A stretch of 64,000 nt of DNA. Origin: Lichenostomus cassidix. Lineage: Eukaryota > Chordata > Aves > Passeriformes > Meliphagidae. The translations under genes and the position numbers were made by a program. Of the stretch, positions 27,501 through 38,600 are shown one piece after another (within the stretch, counting starts at the first letter, position 1; each line of letters starts with the position of its first letter). The notes under the pieces are model-generated. The model did no database searches, was not told the DNA's origin, and saw only the letters and a list, made by a program, of their open reading frames with translations. Location: assembly GCA_008360975.2 (NCBI GenBank), contig CM039196.1, positions 8,908,263 through 8,972,262 of the forward strand. Reading direction: 5' to 3'.

Positions 27501-30500
27501 CTTATGCAACAGGGTGAATAGGCACCATCATTCCTGCTTTAGGGGGACAAAGCCAAGTTAGAGCATACCAGTCAGTTAACTAAAGCCACATGGTAATAGT
27601 CATATGGAGTACAGGAACTGCCCCACACAATGTTTCCAAGAAGCTGCTGCTCACAGAGATGTCAAATGGACAGACGTGAGCTGGTGGATGAGTTGTAGAC
27701 AGAGGCAGGAATTGTGCCCTCATCTTACAATTCAGAGCATCCCAAACACTACCCCTGAGGAGGGTTCCCAGCAGCATCAAGAGGCAGATACACTGGAAAG
27801 GCTTTTGGAGGTGGCAGAAAGGGTCAGTCAGCAGCTTGACACTGCCCTATCAGAGTCAGGAATAAAAAGGCTAAGACTGGCAAGCAGGAGAAGCAGGACA
27901 CTTTGATAGAGAGACAATGAGCAAAATAACAAGGCTGGTTGGCAGATGGTAGTTAAAAGCAATCAGCAGAGACCTTGTGCCTCCATGACTTAATCAGCTG
28001 AAGGTCTGACAAGAACATAAGTCAATACATGACATTTACGGCAAGGAGGCAGCATTATTCCCCGCTTTGCTGGGACAGGCCTAAATAATGAAGGGAAACA
28101 AACCAAGGCCTTGGACAGATCAAATGGCAGCAGGAGGAAAGCCAAGGGTTCACAGCTCTCTTGAACACACCATCAAGGACAAAGTGAAGATGATAGGTGG
28201 AGGAGAGGCACTCAGCTGCATCAACACCTACAGATTTCCATGTCCCACCCCAGCTGCAGAGGCAGCGGGATAGGAGAAAGGCTACCTCTGCCTTCTCTCC
28301 ACAGCTGGTCGAAAGAGCTTAGGCACAAGGATGGAGATGGGACTAAGGGACTTCTTGTGGAAGTGACCTATATGTGCACTGCCTCCATCATCACAGCAGG
28401 GCCAGATCCAGCCTCAGAACAGCTGGGGCTGGGTTAGCCTAGGTCAGTACTTTTGAGGCTTCTCTTTCCTTTTTCATGTTCCATTAGAGGCAGCTAAAGC
28501 CAGCCCTGCACAGCAGCACCCTGTGCCACTGGGAGGCAAAGCAAGCAGATTATGCTAAGTAGGCAATTAAAAAGCTCGGAATCTATCCCCTAAATCGCTG
28601 CTCAAAGCAGGGAAGCCATCCAGACATGCCTGAGGTTCTGTGCAAGAAAGAGCAGCTGAGCGATACCTGACTCATGGCTAATTAGCCACTACTGGCAGTG
28701 CCTGTTAATGACAGAGGGGATATATAGTAATGGGAATTTCTGGCATCAGGAAAGTTTTATATTTGGAGACAAATTTAATGTAAAAGACAAAGGGGTAGAA
28801 AGCTGGTAATTCTCCAGAGAAATAGGCATGGAGTAGTGAGCATCCCTCATTAGTAAAATCCTAGCTGACTCTTACTGTCTCCTCTCAGCCTCTCCATAGC
28901 ATGGAGACAAGGGAATGAGCTGGGACTCCAGGAACTTCAGCATTCTTGGACTGAATGAGCTCCTCCAAACCCCACAAAGTTAACAAGAGGCCAGACACCA
29001 CTGTGACTGCTACAAGTCCCAACAGGGCAACAGTCAGGAGCCATTACATCCCTTCTGTGCAGCCACCAAAGAATTTAGCTGATGAGCAATAAATTGAAGG
29101 GATTCAGTACTAATAAAAAAAAAATGTGCTGATCGTGCAGCTTCATGGACTTGAAGAAGGACCTGGAAGATGGCCTAAGGGTTAGTTCCCTTGGGACAGG
29201 TCCTGGAGACAAACTAGCAATTAATTTCAGGTCTCCTAATTGTTCCATCTCAAGACAGCACTGAATTTGCTTACGCTAGCTGAGTTCCCAGGAGGCAGAA
29301 ACAGTGGCTGAGTGTTATGTGGAAAGAGGAAGATTTTTATCCCAAAATAAAGCTAGGGGAGGCACAATATGGTTTCATCTCTTTCCCAGCCCACATTTCT
29401 CACTGAGAGGGTTTTTTTCCAGACACCCACGGATCCCTCAGGCCCCTGCTCTGTCTGCATTGATCCAGGGTGGATCTCCCATAGCCAGGCTCAAAGTGTA
29501 GGCTAGGGGATGCTGGTAATGCCTGCTGAAGAGTAAAGTTGGCATCCAGGGAAGGGATAATTGGCAGTGAGGGTGGAAGGAAGACTGCCTGCTTGTCCAT
29601 GGGACAAAGGCCAGACCCCAAGATGGGAGTTGAGAACAATGCAAAGTAAAACCTTTCACATGAGAAACAAGATGTACCTCAAAGAGCTCTCATCCCTCAG
29701 CAGGGCTGGACAAGGGTTTCAAGCAGGGTGCTGATCCTTTATAAATAGGACTCTGGGCCAGCACCATTCCTTACCGGATGCTGCATCCCCAGGCAGACAG
29801 TAGGGGATAGGCTGCTGATTGCCCTTGTTTCTTGCTCAAGGTTTCCAAGAATTTCTCACTTGCAGTCATTTTTCCAGCATCTGAGGGAGTGGGGATTTGT
29901 TTCCTCTCCAAGCTTACTGCAGATAATGCAAACACAGTCTGCTGCCCTGCACCCAGGGTCCAGATCCTTGTTAGATGCAAATCCCCACAATTACAAATGT
30001 GCCCCAAGCACCAGTTGCAGAAACATTAGGTTAATCCAGCCCCCAGTACTCTGCAGCCTCTGTCCACAAGTCCCATGGGCATCAAGAGCCACGTTGCTAA
30101 GTAGCTGATGTGTCTCACACAAAGGAAAAAAGGCTTCTGCAGCTGAAGCAATCTTAAAGCCTATTTCACGTGCAGAAATTAGGGGATAATAGATGACCCA
30201 TTTCCCAGGAAATAAACCTAGTGTTTTCTTGCTGCTGCATAAGTGACTGAGAGCTTGGTGCCCTCTGTATCATGCCCCTCTCCTCCCCAAGAAATAGAGC
30301 TTAACAGAGCTAAAAAAAAAAAAAAAATCAAGTGTCAGATAATTCACAGTAAAGCATCTACCCACATCTCCCTGATCCCCTTCTGACAGCAGACACATTT
30401 ACCTCTAAAGCAATAGAGAAAGAGTGGGCAAGCTATTCTGTGCCCTGCCCTAGAGATGGGATTTAGCTGAGCCTTTTGGAACTGCACAGAAACACCAGGG

Positions 30501-33500
30501 AGGCAAGAAGGAGGCTGCCAGGGTTCACAGCATGCGTGGGGTGTTGGATCTCATGCTTCAGCACTTACCAGAGAGCTGAAGGCCTGGCTGCAGCATAGGG
30601 CTGTGTCCACCAGGATGAGGCTCCTACAGACACATCCCTACAAGAAGCGTTTTTATAGGCAAGAGAACAACTTCAACACAGGAGGAGCCCACAGTCCTGA
30701 GATAGGAGGCCCAGAGTTACCCTGGCAGGTACAGCAATGAGGGCAAAAGGAAGCAGCAAAAACACAGGAAAGAAAAACAAGCCAGCAAAGAAGGGAGGGC
30801 GGGCTCTGGCACAGGACAGGAGGGTTTAAGCACATTCAGCCAGGAGCAGTCCAGTCTGGAGAATCAATTATGGGAAGATAATTTGTCTGCTTGATTAAAG
30901 CCTCCTTGGGGTATTGGCACGTTGCTGGGGAGAGCAGCAGAAGGTACCTGCTCTGGTGAGAGCATGATCCGTGACTTATTACTGCTGTCTCCACACGGCA
31001 GTCACAGGAGGGGAGCCTTAACAGGCAGAGACAGACGAGCACATTGCTTTTGTCTTTCAGACATTTCCCCTCAGTCATTGCTGTCTGCACTCAGAGCCAA
31101 GTTGCTCCAAAGGGGACCCCAAGAGACTTTCAAACTTGCCCCGTTAAGAAAGCTGCTGCTGCAGACACGACAGGAAAAACAGCACCTGAATGCTGAGGGC
31201 TGGCTGCGGGAGCCGTGCCGGCTCAGACATGCCCTCCAGTGGTCCCCACTCCAGCCTGGTTCCCATCCCCACTCCAAACTGGGCTTGTGCCCTGGAGCTT
31301 TACAAAAGGGAAGGTCTGAGAAGGCTTTGCAGAGACTGAGACAAAGCTTGGGGCTGGGGAAGGTGCCCCTGTGCTCATGTGTCCTTTATGTGTCCCCCAC
31401 CCACTTAGCATCTGCCCTGGCTTGGCAACACTGAGGAAGAGAATTTCCAGGAGCCACAGGCTGCATTTATACAAAACAGACAATGATGTAGTTACAGGCT
31501 TATTTCTATGCTTGTTTATCCTATATTCCCCACACTCCCAAGAAAACGTTATTCTGTACCCATACAGGCAAGAGAAGGCTGCTGGATCTATTGTACCAGT
31601 CCCTTGTGGATACAGGGGACTGTCACCCTGTGCACTCAGGTTCACAATTTCATTTCTCCCCGTTTGACCTGACCCATATGAATGCACACCTTCACTGTGC
31701 ATTGGATGCTCTGTTCTGCTAGAACAAGTATTCCAGATCAAACTCCCAGATAAAATACCTAGCATGGCTAAAAGGATAACTTTTGTTGTGCTAGGGGAAA
31801 CCTGAGACTTTCCGAGGTTTGAGGCTAGATAGATTTCATATAATATCAACCCTCTTTTGTGACAGACTCTGCTACACCACTGCCAGTGGTTGGTGACAAA
31901 CTATACCAAACCACCCACATTGTTTTTCAAGAGGGTTGAAGAAATATAGCTCTCAGACAGCCTGGGCTGATCTCAAGCATCCCTTGGATTAGCAGGAGAA
32001 CGGACACTTGTCCAGTGCCACCCAGACCACAGTTCACAACTGCTACTGCAGCAGGTAAAAACTACACTGCTGCCAGAAGCAATGTGGTGGATTAATTCTC
32101 CACAATTCCATCTCTGGGGCTCTGATAGTGGAGAAATATCAAATACCACTTTCAAGGCCCTTTGGTGACCTTCCTTGTGTGCTTTCAGACCAATTATAAT
32201 TCACCACTACATCAGCCTCTGCCGTTTAACAGCACAGACTCCCCTTGCCCCTCCTGTGATCCGCTGAGGTGTAGTGTGGGTCATATGAAGTGCAAATACT
32301 TAGTAAGTAATACATTTTACTTACAATACTTTAGTTCTGAATACAAGTTAATCCATGCTGTTATTACCTCTCTGCCATGAGAGCTCATTAGTCCAAATGC
32401 ATGCTTGCAGATAGTTTCAGCCTCGTACAATGAATTCCCATGGGAAACACAAGGACAGACAGAAGTAGCCTGAGCAAAGTACTGCTAAACCCAGAGGAGG
32501 AATATGTGGGCTTAAGAATTGACAGGACAGGCCATGAGGTCGTTCCACCTCATGTTCCTACAAGGAAGTGCAGCTACAAGTTTGTGCCAGTGTGAACGTG
32601 TCCACAAAGGGCTGTTGCCTGCACTGGTGCACATTTACTCCCTTGTGTCAACACATACTTATAGGGGATTATTAAGGACTGTGATTTCCAGGGTGCCATG
32701 AACTGCATATGTAAAGCAAAGCTACAGAGGCAGCATCACATCCTCTGCACACCTTCAACAGAGCCTGGCAAGACTGAGGCTCGTAGGGACATTCTCACCT
32801 GCCACGGGAGCTCCTGCGGTGCTGCAGCCTCCTCCGAGGAAATTGCATATCCCCATGTACCCATTGCTTTCAGGGACTGGCTGTGCCACAGGTGTGCAGG
32901 ACACTACAGAGAGCCAGATAGGAAGAGTGGGGACCTTCGAAGTTGTGGTTAATGCTTAACCCACCCTGATCCTCCCAAACTCAACAAGGCCCTTACAGAC
33001 CCCCTGAGCACATGACTGAGGGTCCTACTGGGTCTCCCATGTCCTTAAAGCAAGAGGTGTCTGAAAGAGCAGCAAGACTAACATAATTTACACTAAGGGA
33101 TTAGGTTCTCCTGTGTTACACCAACACACATTTCTACTCAGTTTTGCAACATTTTCCCAGCAGCTCCTGTAGCCCGTAGCTCCCACTTTTCACAGCATTC
33201 TCACAAACCCACGGTCAATCTTAAAATTCCACACAACACTCCCTTTACATACCCAACAGCTCCAAAACACAGCCTTGCCCTCTGTGCACCTTGCCTACCT
33301 CCTCCTCACTCCACTGGCCAGGCAGACAGTAAAAGAAATAGCTGAAGCCATCTTGTAGCACCCTTGTGCCCTCCCCGCCTCCTCACAGCTGCTGCAGATC
33401 CCAGATGATCTGCTGACCACAGAGACCCAAATAGGCAGCCACTGGTGCTGCTTACTGACTAAGTGCTGCTTGTGAAGGCTTTTAAAGGGACATGCAGTAA

Positions 33501-34499
33501 ATCCATTCCTGGAGCGCAGTTTGCCTATCTATTGTTTTCCTGATAAAACATCCATTTCTCAAACATTCAACACTACTTTCCTCTGCAGCACAGACAGTGG
33601 CATTCACTTGGAGAGGTGGTTCACAAACAGCCCCCACACACAGTGTAAATCAGTGCTCTTGGAAAGTTTGCTTGCCTTGGTTATTTTTGCTTTCTATGCA
33701 TGAGCGTCTGTATGGGCAAATACAGACAAATCCTTTGGCATCCTGTGTTTAGCCAATTCTGGCAAAGTTTATGTGTAAGTGCTGAGAATACACCAGAAAG
33801 CCCCAGGACAGTCTGCCCTGAGGTATGGTGCAAATGCTTGTTTTCCCAGTGAGCTCTATTAACCCCTTGCTTAACATTCTAGCCCATGTTGGTAATGAGT
33901 TCTCCCTGTCCCATAGGTGAGATGGATGGGAGTGCTCCCCTTAATGATCTCTCTGTCTCCCATTCTCCACCATTAGCCTGAAGACCAGCCTGCAGAAGAA
34001 GGTGAGCCAAGACTCCATGGATTTGTCAGGGATCCCCCTGACCATGCGGGATGTCCACCGCATGGCCTACTACCTGCAGAACAACGGAGACCACCTCACC
34101 TCGGTGGACCTGAGCTTCACGGAGCTCAACGACGACATGGTGCGCCTGCTGCTGCCCTTCCTCTGGGCGCTCCCCAAGCTCACTCACCTGTCCCTCAACG
34201 GCAACCGGCTGACGCGGGCAACCATGAAGGAGCTGACTGACACCATGAAGGACATGAACAAGTTCCCTTGCCTGGCCTGGGTTGACCTCGGTAACAACGT
34301 GGACGTCTCCTCCATGCCGCAGCCGCTGCTTGTGGGTCTGCGCAAGCGCCTCAGCCAGCAGACCACGCTGCCGACCATCTATGAGGCGCTTGACTGCGAC
34401 TCTGAGATCGCCGGCGGGCACGAGGGCAGCCAGCCAGAGGATGAAGCAGCCGGAAGCACCCCGCCACGTGCTTTTTCTCAACAGGGCTGCGAGAGATGA
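15270..34499 (+). CDS. LRRC75B: LRRC75B, leucine-rich repeat-containing protein 75B (4 coding exons)
   Basis: The coding sequence is join(15270..15527, 20174..20302, 23221..23333, 33977..34499), 1023 nt for 340 aa. All junctions are GT-AG and keep frame. The protein opens MGSRLSRQSS, followed by a Ser/Pro/Glu-rich stretch, a conserved helical region (VGWLREIQATIREHKRE, about residues 67-83), and the family block ATFLNLVDPISHDLL (about 100-114) with CRQLIYHLTPHS (about 141-152). Leucine-rich repeats follow near residues 181-188, 207-217, 235-245 (LTHLSLNGNRL) and 266-276 (LAWVDLGNNVD), then a polar tail. From memory it agrees more closely with human LRRC75B (about 315 aa) than with the paralogue LRRC75A, and its place beside SNRPD3 agrees. 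The molecular function is not established. It is probably cytoplasmic or membrane-associated: I see no signal peptide or membrane segment, but there is a putative myristoylation motif. Intron 3 is unusually long, about 10.6 kb. Confidence 0.95.
15528..20173 (+). other. LRRC75B intron 1
   Basis: An intron of 4646 nt. Its first 200 bases are G-rich with GGCAG-type repeats. The rest has no supported exon. Simple patches include a purine-rich stretch near 18400-18425 and a short (GTTT)n near 19329-19344. Confidence 0.85.
15588..15680 (+). repeat. GGGCAG-rich simple repeat in LRRC75B intron 1
   Basis: Imperfect copies of GGGCAG/GGGCC follow each other just inside intron 1. They include a perfect 13-base tandem pair, GGGCAGGCACAAA, at 15628-15640 and 15641-15653. 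The G-runs could allow four-stranded DNA or R-loops at the promoter, which is inference. Confidence 0.75.
20174..20302 (+). CDS. LRRC75B: LRRC75B coding exon 2
   Basis: It encodes residues 87-129 (DLGLEGTFLNEVLYKN through LQCPKK), phase 0 at both ends. The acceptor is TTGTTATAG and the donor AAG|GTGAAT. This is one of the most conserved stretches of the family. Confidence 0.94.
20303..23220 (+). other. LRRC75B intron 2
   Basis: An intron of 2918 nt with no supported exon. The end is pyrimidine-rich (about 23050-23220), giving a long polypyrimidine stretch before the acceptor TTTGCTTTCAG. Confidence 0.85.
23221..23333 (+). CDS. LRRC75B: LRRC75B coding exon 3
   Basis: It encodes residues 130-166 plus two bases of Cys167, including the conserved WKSSDRICRQLIYHLTPHS. 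The acceptor is TTTCAG|GAG and the donor GTG|GTAAGA. The TG left over joins C of the next exon to make TGC. Confidence 0.93.
28676..28687. promoter_or_regulatory. Palindromic homeodomain-type motif GGCTAATTAGCC
   Basis: A perfect 12-base palindrome centred on TAATTA, the core bound by paired or dimeric homeodomains, within LRRC75B intron 3. It lies in AT-rich sequence (28545-28760) that differs in texture from its surroundings. The regulatory role is inference only. Confidence 0.3.
30312..30327. repeat. Poly(A)16 run in LRRC75B intron 3
   Basis: Sixteen A in a row after AGCT. No flanking target-site duplication or recognisable retroelement body was seen, so it is called a simple mononucleotide repeat. 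Confidence 0.85.
33977..34499 (+). CDS. LRRC75B: LRRC75B coding exon 4 with stop
   Basis: It encodes the end of Cys167 through Arg340 and the TGA at 34497-34499. The acceptor is CACCATTAG. It carries the leucine-rich repeats and a C-terminal tail rich in Glu, Gly, Pro and Ser. It is notably GC- and CpG-richer than the flanking intron, which is why long shadow frames appear on the other strand. Confidence 0.94.
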
Positions 34500-35172
34500 C
34501 TGAACAACGGGCTGGCGCTGGCATACTGAAGCCACCCCAAGGAGAAGTTTTGAGTACAAACATCACGCAGAGGGCCAGCTTGACTGGCTTCTCTTGGCTC
34601 CTTTCTTTCACCTTCCCTGACATCTCCCCCCCACCTGCTGTGAGACAAAAACCCTGTTGTCCCCCCACAACGTGCTCCACTCCCTCCCCTTGCTGCCAAA
34701 CCCATTGCCCATGTTCCAAAGAGGAACCAGTGACTTACAGTGAACCTGGTCCCCAGGCAGGGTCTCACTGGAAGACGGGAAAAGACCTGTCGGAGTCAAG
34801 AATATCCTCCAGCAGCCATTGGTTTGAGGGAAAGGGATGGGGGGAACCTAAAACAGAAACAGGCTTGTAGTTTACTTCCTTTCTTCCTTTTCCTATGCAC
34901 CTTGGAAACCTTGGGACCTGCAGCCTTGAGTGTGAAAGGAGGTACCCCAAGAGCCTAGTGCTGTGGAGCTTAGTGGAAGGGCTCAGAAGCCAGAGCTGGA
35001 GCCCGGCAGTGTGTCTCCCTCTTGTGTCTGGCTCCTTTTGTTTTGTTTTTTTCCTATTGTGTGTTTTGTATGAACGTCTGAACAAAGGGACCTGGTCAGA
35101 GACCATTGGATCACATAGGCTGGGGCGGACACATGGCTTGGAACTGCAGCATCAGGATATTTGCTGTGTGAC

Positions 35173-35272
35173 CGGGGTGAGAGGGAGGGGAAGGAGGTAT
35201 GTGTTGGTGGGAGCATGGGGGATGGGATGAGTTGGGATGGGATGGGAGGAGGGGGGAGGAGAGGGAAGGGGA
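35173..35272 (+). repeat. G-rich tract with GGGAT repeats in LRRC75B 3' UTR
   Basis: More than ten runs of three or more G on the transcribed-sense strand, including several GGGAT units (about 35218-35247). RNA from this stretch could fold into G-quadruplexes; that is a prediction from the pattern. Confidence 0.7.
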
Positions 35273-35317
35273 ACGGTCTTGTGGATTAGTAGGACTGGTT
35301 TCAAAAACTGTGCTTTT

Positions 35318-35363
35318 GTACTAAAATTACAAGTTCCAAGGTACTACAATTGCAAGTTCCAAG
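35318..35363. repeat. 23-base tandem duplication
   Basis: Two adjacent 23-base units (35318-35340 and 35341-35363) begin GTACTA and end CAAGTTCCAAG, with two mismatches between them. It is a recent-looking local duplication inside the LRRC75B 3' UTR. Confidence 0.85.
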
Positions 35364-35608
35364 TGAAATTGAGGAAAAGCTGACAGCTACCCTAACTGTG
35401 GCAAGGGAGGTGCAAGCAGCGAATGTGCCAGAGGTGGGCACTTCCCAATCGGAAGCACAAAGCTTTGGCTCCTCGTGGCACTCTGCGTACCTCGTAATAT
35501 AGACACAACATGAGCAGCTGCATCACCATTTCCAATGCTGTCCAAAACCCAAGCCACTGATGCAGAATTTCCAGTGTTTTCCACATTGCTCATGCTCTAT
35601 GTAAACAT

Positions 35609-35614
35609 AATAAA
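35609..35614 (+). terminator. LRRC75B: Candidate poly(A) signal of LRRC75B
   Basis: Canonical AATAAA about 1.1 kb after the stop, followed by GT/T-rich sequence (AGAGTTCTCTTGG and beyond). It is the first canonical hexamer in the 3' UTR. AATAAA also occurs at 35834-35839 and 36226-36231. Confidence 0.55.
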
Positions 35615-35639
35615 GAGTTCTCTTGGACATGAGCGTGAA

Positions 35640-38600
35640 GCACTTCAGAGTCTGAGTATCTGGGTTGTTTGCAGATCTTGGAATATGGACCAGAAAGCAG
35701 TCATGCAGTGCCTGAGGGAGAGGATCAGGTACCATTCACATTGGTCAGAGAGCTTCATTCCTTTAAGTAAAGAGAAACATGGATGTTCATTTGTGGTAGG
35801 CTGCTACCCTTCTTATTGCAAGGGGCTGATAGAAATAAACTGATGAGATTTAGCTGATAATTCAAGTCCTCTCAATTATCTGTTCCCACAGGAATTCCAA
35901 GAGTAGATGAGTTTTTGAAAGAGTTAAAAGTTAAAGAAATTAGACGTATTTTAAAAACCGATAAAAATTCACACCCTTCTAAATTAAGAATGATAACTTT
36001 GCCTTCCTTTGCTGAGTGTGAGTCTCAACACATATAAGCAACTCTCATAGACGAAACCACACAAATCCACAAGGAATAGATACACCTCTCATGCTCTTCA
36101 CTCATTTTACAAGACACTGCAAGAAGTAAATTGGTGATACTTTTCAAGTGATCTGTTCCCCTTGGACCAAGAGTTTGAGAACACTGGAAGGTATTGGTGT
36201 CTCTGATCAACCACCAAAAGCTTCAAATAAAATCTTCCTAGCCTGAGGAAGAAAGATGTAGGAGCAGTAATGTTGGGGCCCTGCCATGATGGCCCTGGGC
36301 AGCCTGCCATGATGGATGCTCTTGCAATGGCTTGTCCACTGCCAGTGTCCCTGCAGCTGTAGGCTCGACAGCTCTCAGAAGCCTAAGTGCAGCCCACAGG
36401 GTAGCTTGTGGCTGGGGCCAAGGTGCTCACCCCTGTGGCCGGTCTGGATCAGAAAGGTGTGGGAGCAGCGAGGTTGGGGCCTTGCCGCGTTTGCCTTGGC
36501 AGGCCCTTTGCAGCTCCACTGTGCCTGGAGCTCCAGGCTCTTTAGATCTTTCCAGCCTGACCCAGGCCCCTGATGGCAGTTTGGCCCTGGGCCAGAAGGA
36601 CTCATCACCATAGGTGGCACAGATTTAAAAGTATGCAGCTGGCAATGGAGGCACCTGTTAAGCCCTGGACAGTCAGATCCAGGTGTTTAACTCAGGCTTC
36701 TATTGTTCTTTCTTAGTGCAAAGAAATCCTCACCAGATATAGTCAAGAGGTGAAAATCACACTAAAACTTACTGGCAAAAATATCAAAATCAGACTCTCA
36801 ATCAACCATCTTTGGCAAAGGATGAAATACAACATATAATTCAACATTCAACAACTTATCATAGTAGTACTCAGTGTTAATTTAGCATTTACCTAGCACA
36901 AACTTAGCCCAACTGAGAAAAACCTTGACTTCTAATCAGAGCTTTGCTCTTGATCCCCTGAAATCTTTTGGTTTGCAGAGCCAACAGTTTGATGTGTGCA
37001 CCTTTGTCTGAACTCTGCTGCAATTGAAAAACTGAGCAAGTCAGAACCTGTTTCAAGGTTCATTTTACCAACACTGTTTCAAACACTGCAACGGAAAGAG
37101 AAGTGGAGAGCACCAAAGGAGCAGGTTTGATGTGTAACCAGACACTCAGAGACAGCAGCCCAGAGAGTCTTCAGGTCTCCTTGCTTGGGTCTCAGCCCTG
37201 GACTGGCCCATCCCTCAGCTCCAGTAGGACTCCCAGTGTTTTACAGTGTCACTGGCAACCCCCAAAGCTCCTGCTAGCACAGGACTAGGTTCTCTGGAGC
37301 TGGGTGAATGCTCAGCTCCCACAAGCAGGACAGCAGGATGCACCCCCAGAGCTCCTTTCCAAGGTGTCCAGCTCACCCAGGGGCTGCAGGGCCGGTAAAA
37401 GCCAGGCTCAAATGAGGCTATGGAGATAAAGTGAGATCTCCTACAGGGACCCTCCAAACAGCCTCCAGCCGGAGGCTTCAGCACATCCCATGGCATAAAT
37501 CTCTGCCCAGGTTTAAAATTCGACTTCACGTATTTGGAGTCAAATTCTGACATGAAAAAACTCTAATGAGTTCCCCAGGGCTTCATCCACTTTCTCCATG
37601 TCAAATTTGGATCATTAACTGGAAAAAAATAAAAAAGGGTTGTAGTAAAAAGACAAAACAAAGACAGCCGATGCTAACAAATACCAAGAGAAAAGGAAGA
37701 AGCAACTCCTTTTCCCAAACCACAGCACTGTTACTGCTGTATCCAAACTGCCCTCAAAAGCAGGAGGTGAACAAGACTGCAGGCAAATGACACACTCCTG
37801 TCTGGTTCTGAGGATGCATCTGATGTGCCCTTTGATACAGTGTTCTTCAAAGGGGAACGACATTGACTTTTGGCTGAGCTTTGCAAAAAAAGGCTTGTTG
37901 TGGAGCTGTTTCAGAGGCATGAGACAGAAAGGAACTCATTTGATGGTGAAGCAACAAACAGCAACACCTTTTTGTTAGAGAAGAGTAAAAATCTCCACAT
38001 GCCAGTTCTGTGTCTCGGCTGGGTATTGTGTCAGGGAAAAAAACCCTATTCACCCTACACTTTACTCGAGATTTTAGGAGTGTAAAGAGATCAATAAGCA
38101 CTCTAAAATGCCACCACATAGGTCTATGCATTATCACAGTATCAGCTTCACAGCATGTCTGCTGAGGGCCATCAGCTGCAGTGCTCCAAAGCCCCTCTGA
38201 GGCTGTGGGCTCCAATCACTCCCTATTAACATTTTAGGCACTAAGGGACAAAATGTACGTTTTGCCTCACAAGCAGTGGTTTGCTCTGGAGTTGATGCAC
38301 CAGCATCTCTCCACTGAGCTGGAATTAGGACAAACCCCCAACCACACAACAGATTTTAAGTCCCCAGGCAAGGGAAAATTAAGAACACATTAAATGCTCA
38401 CTGCAAGCAGTTCACCAAACAAAAGAACAATAATAGTGTTTTTCTGCAATTCTTTTCATTTCTCCCAGCGTAACTACATATCTTCTGGATACAATCTGTT
38501 TCTTTGCCAGGCTTCGGCATTCTCCCCTGAATTAATGATGCTGGAAAATCTCCACTTTTCATAGACTCTGATAGTCTCTGCTGAGCAGCAGAAGGCTGCA

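Larger units (their letters stand above)
23334..33976 (+). other. LRRC75B intron 3 (10.6 kb)
   Basis: The largest intron of the window. I see no coding exon. Two overlapping open frames on opposite strands at 30922-31434 (+) and 31223-31849 (-) match no known family and are probably chance. It contains a 16-base A-run (30312-30327) and a 12-base homeodomain-type palindrome at 28676-28687. Confidence 0.8.
34500..35635 (+). other. LRRC75B: LRRC75B 3' untranslated region
   Basis: Non-coding sequence after the stop, up to shortly past the first good AATAAA at 35609-35614. It includes a G-rich tract (35173-35272) and a 23-base tandem duplication (35318-35363). The exact cleavage site is inferred. 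Later AATAAA copies at 35834 and 36226 could extend it. Confidence 0.65.

Noticed and set aside
31223..31849. 208-codon minus-strand open frame, with a 170-codon plus-strand frame overlapping it
   Set aside because: They sit inside LRRC75B intron 3. I recognise no domain, codon pattern or splice context, and two overlapping opposite frames are better explained by chance lack of stops.
34026..34559. 177-codon open frame antisense to LRRC75B exon 4
   Set aside because: It is a shadow of the GC-rich coding exon on the plus strand, whose reading matches the LRRC75 family.
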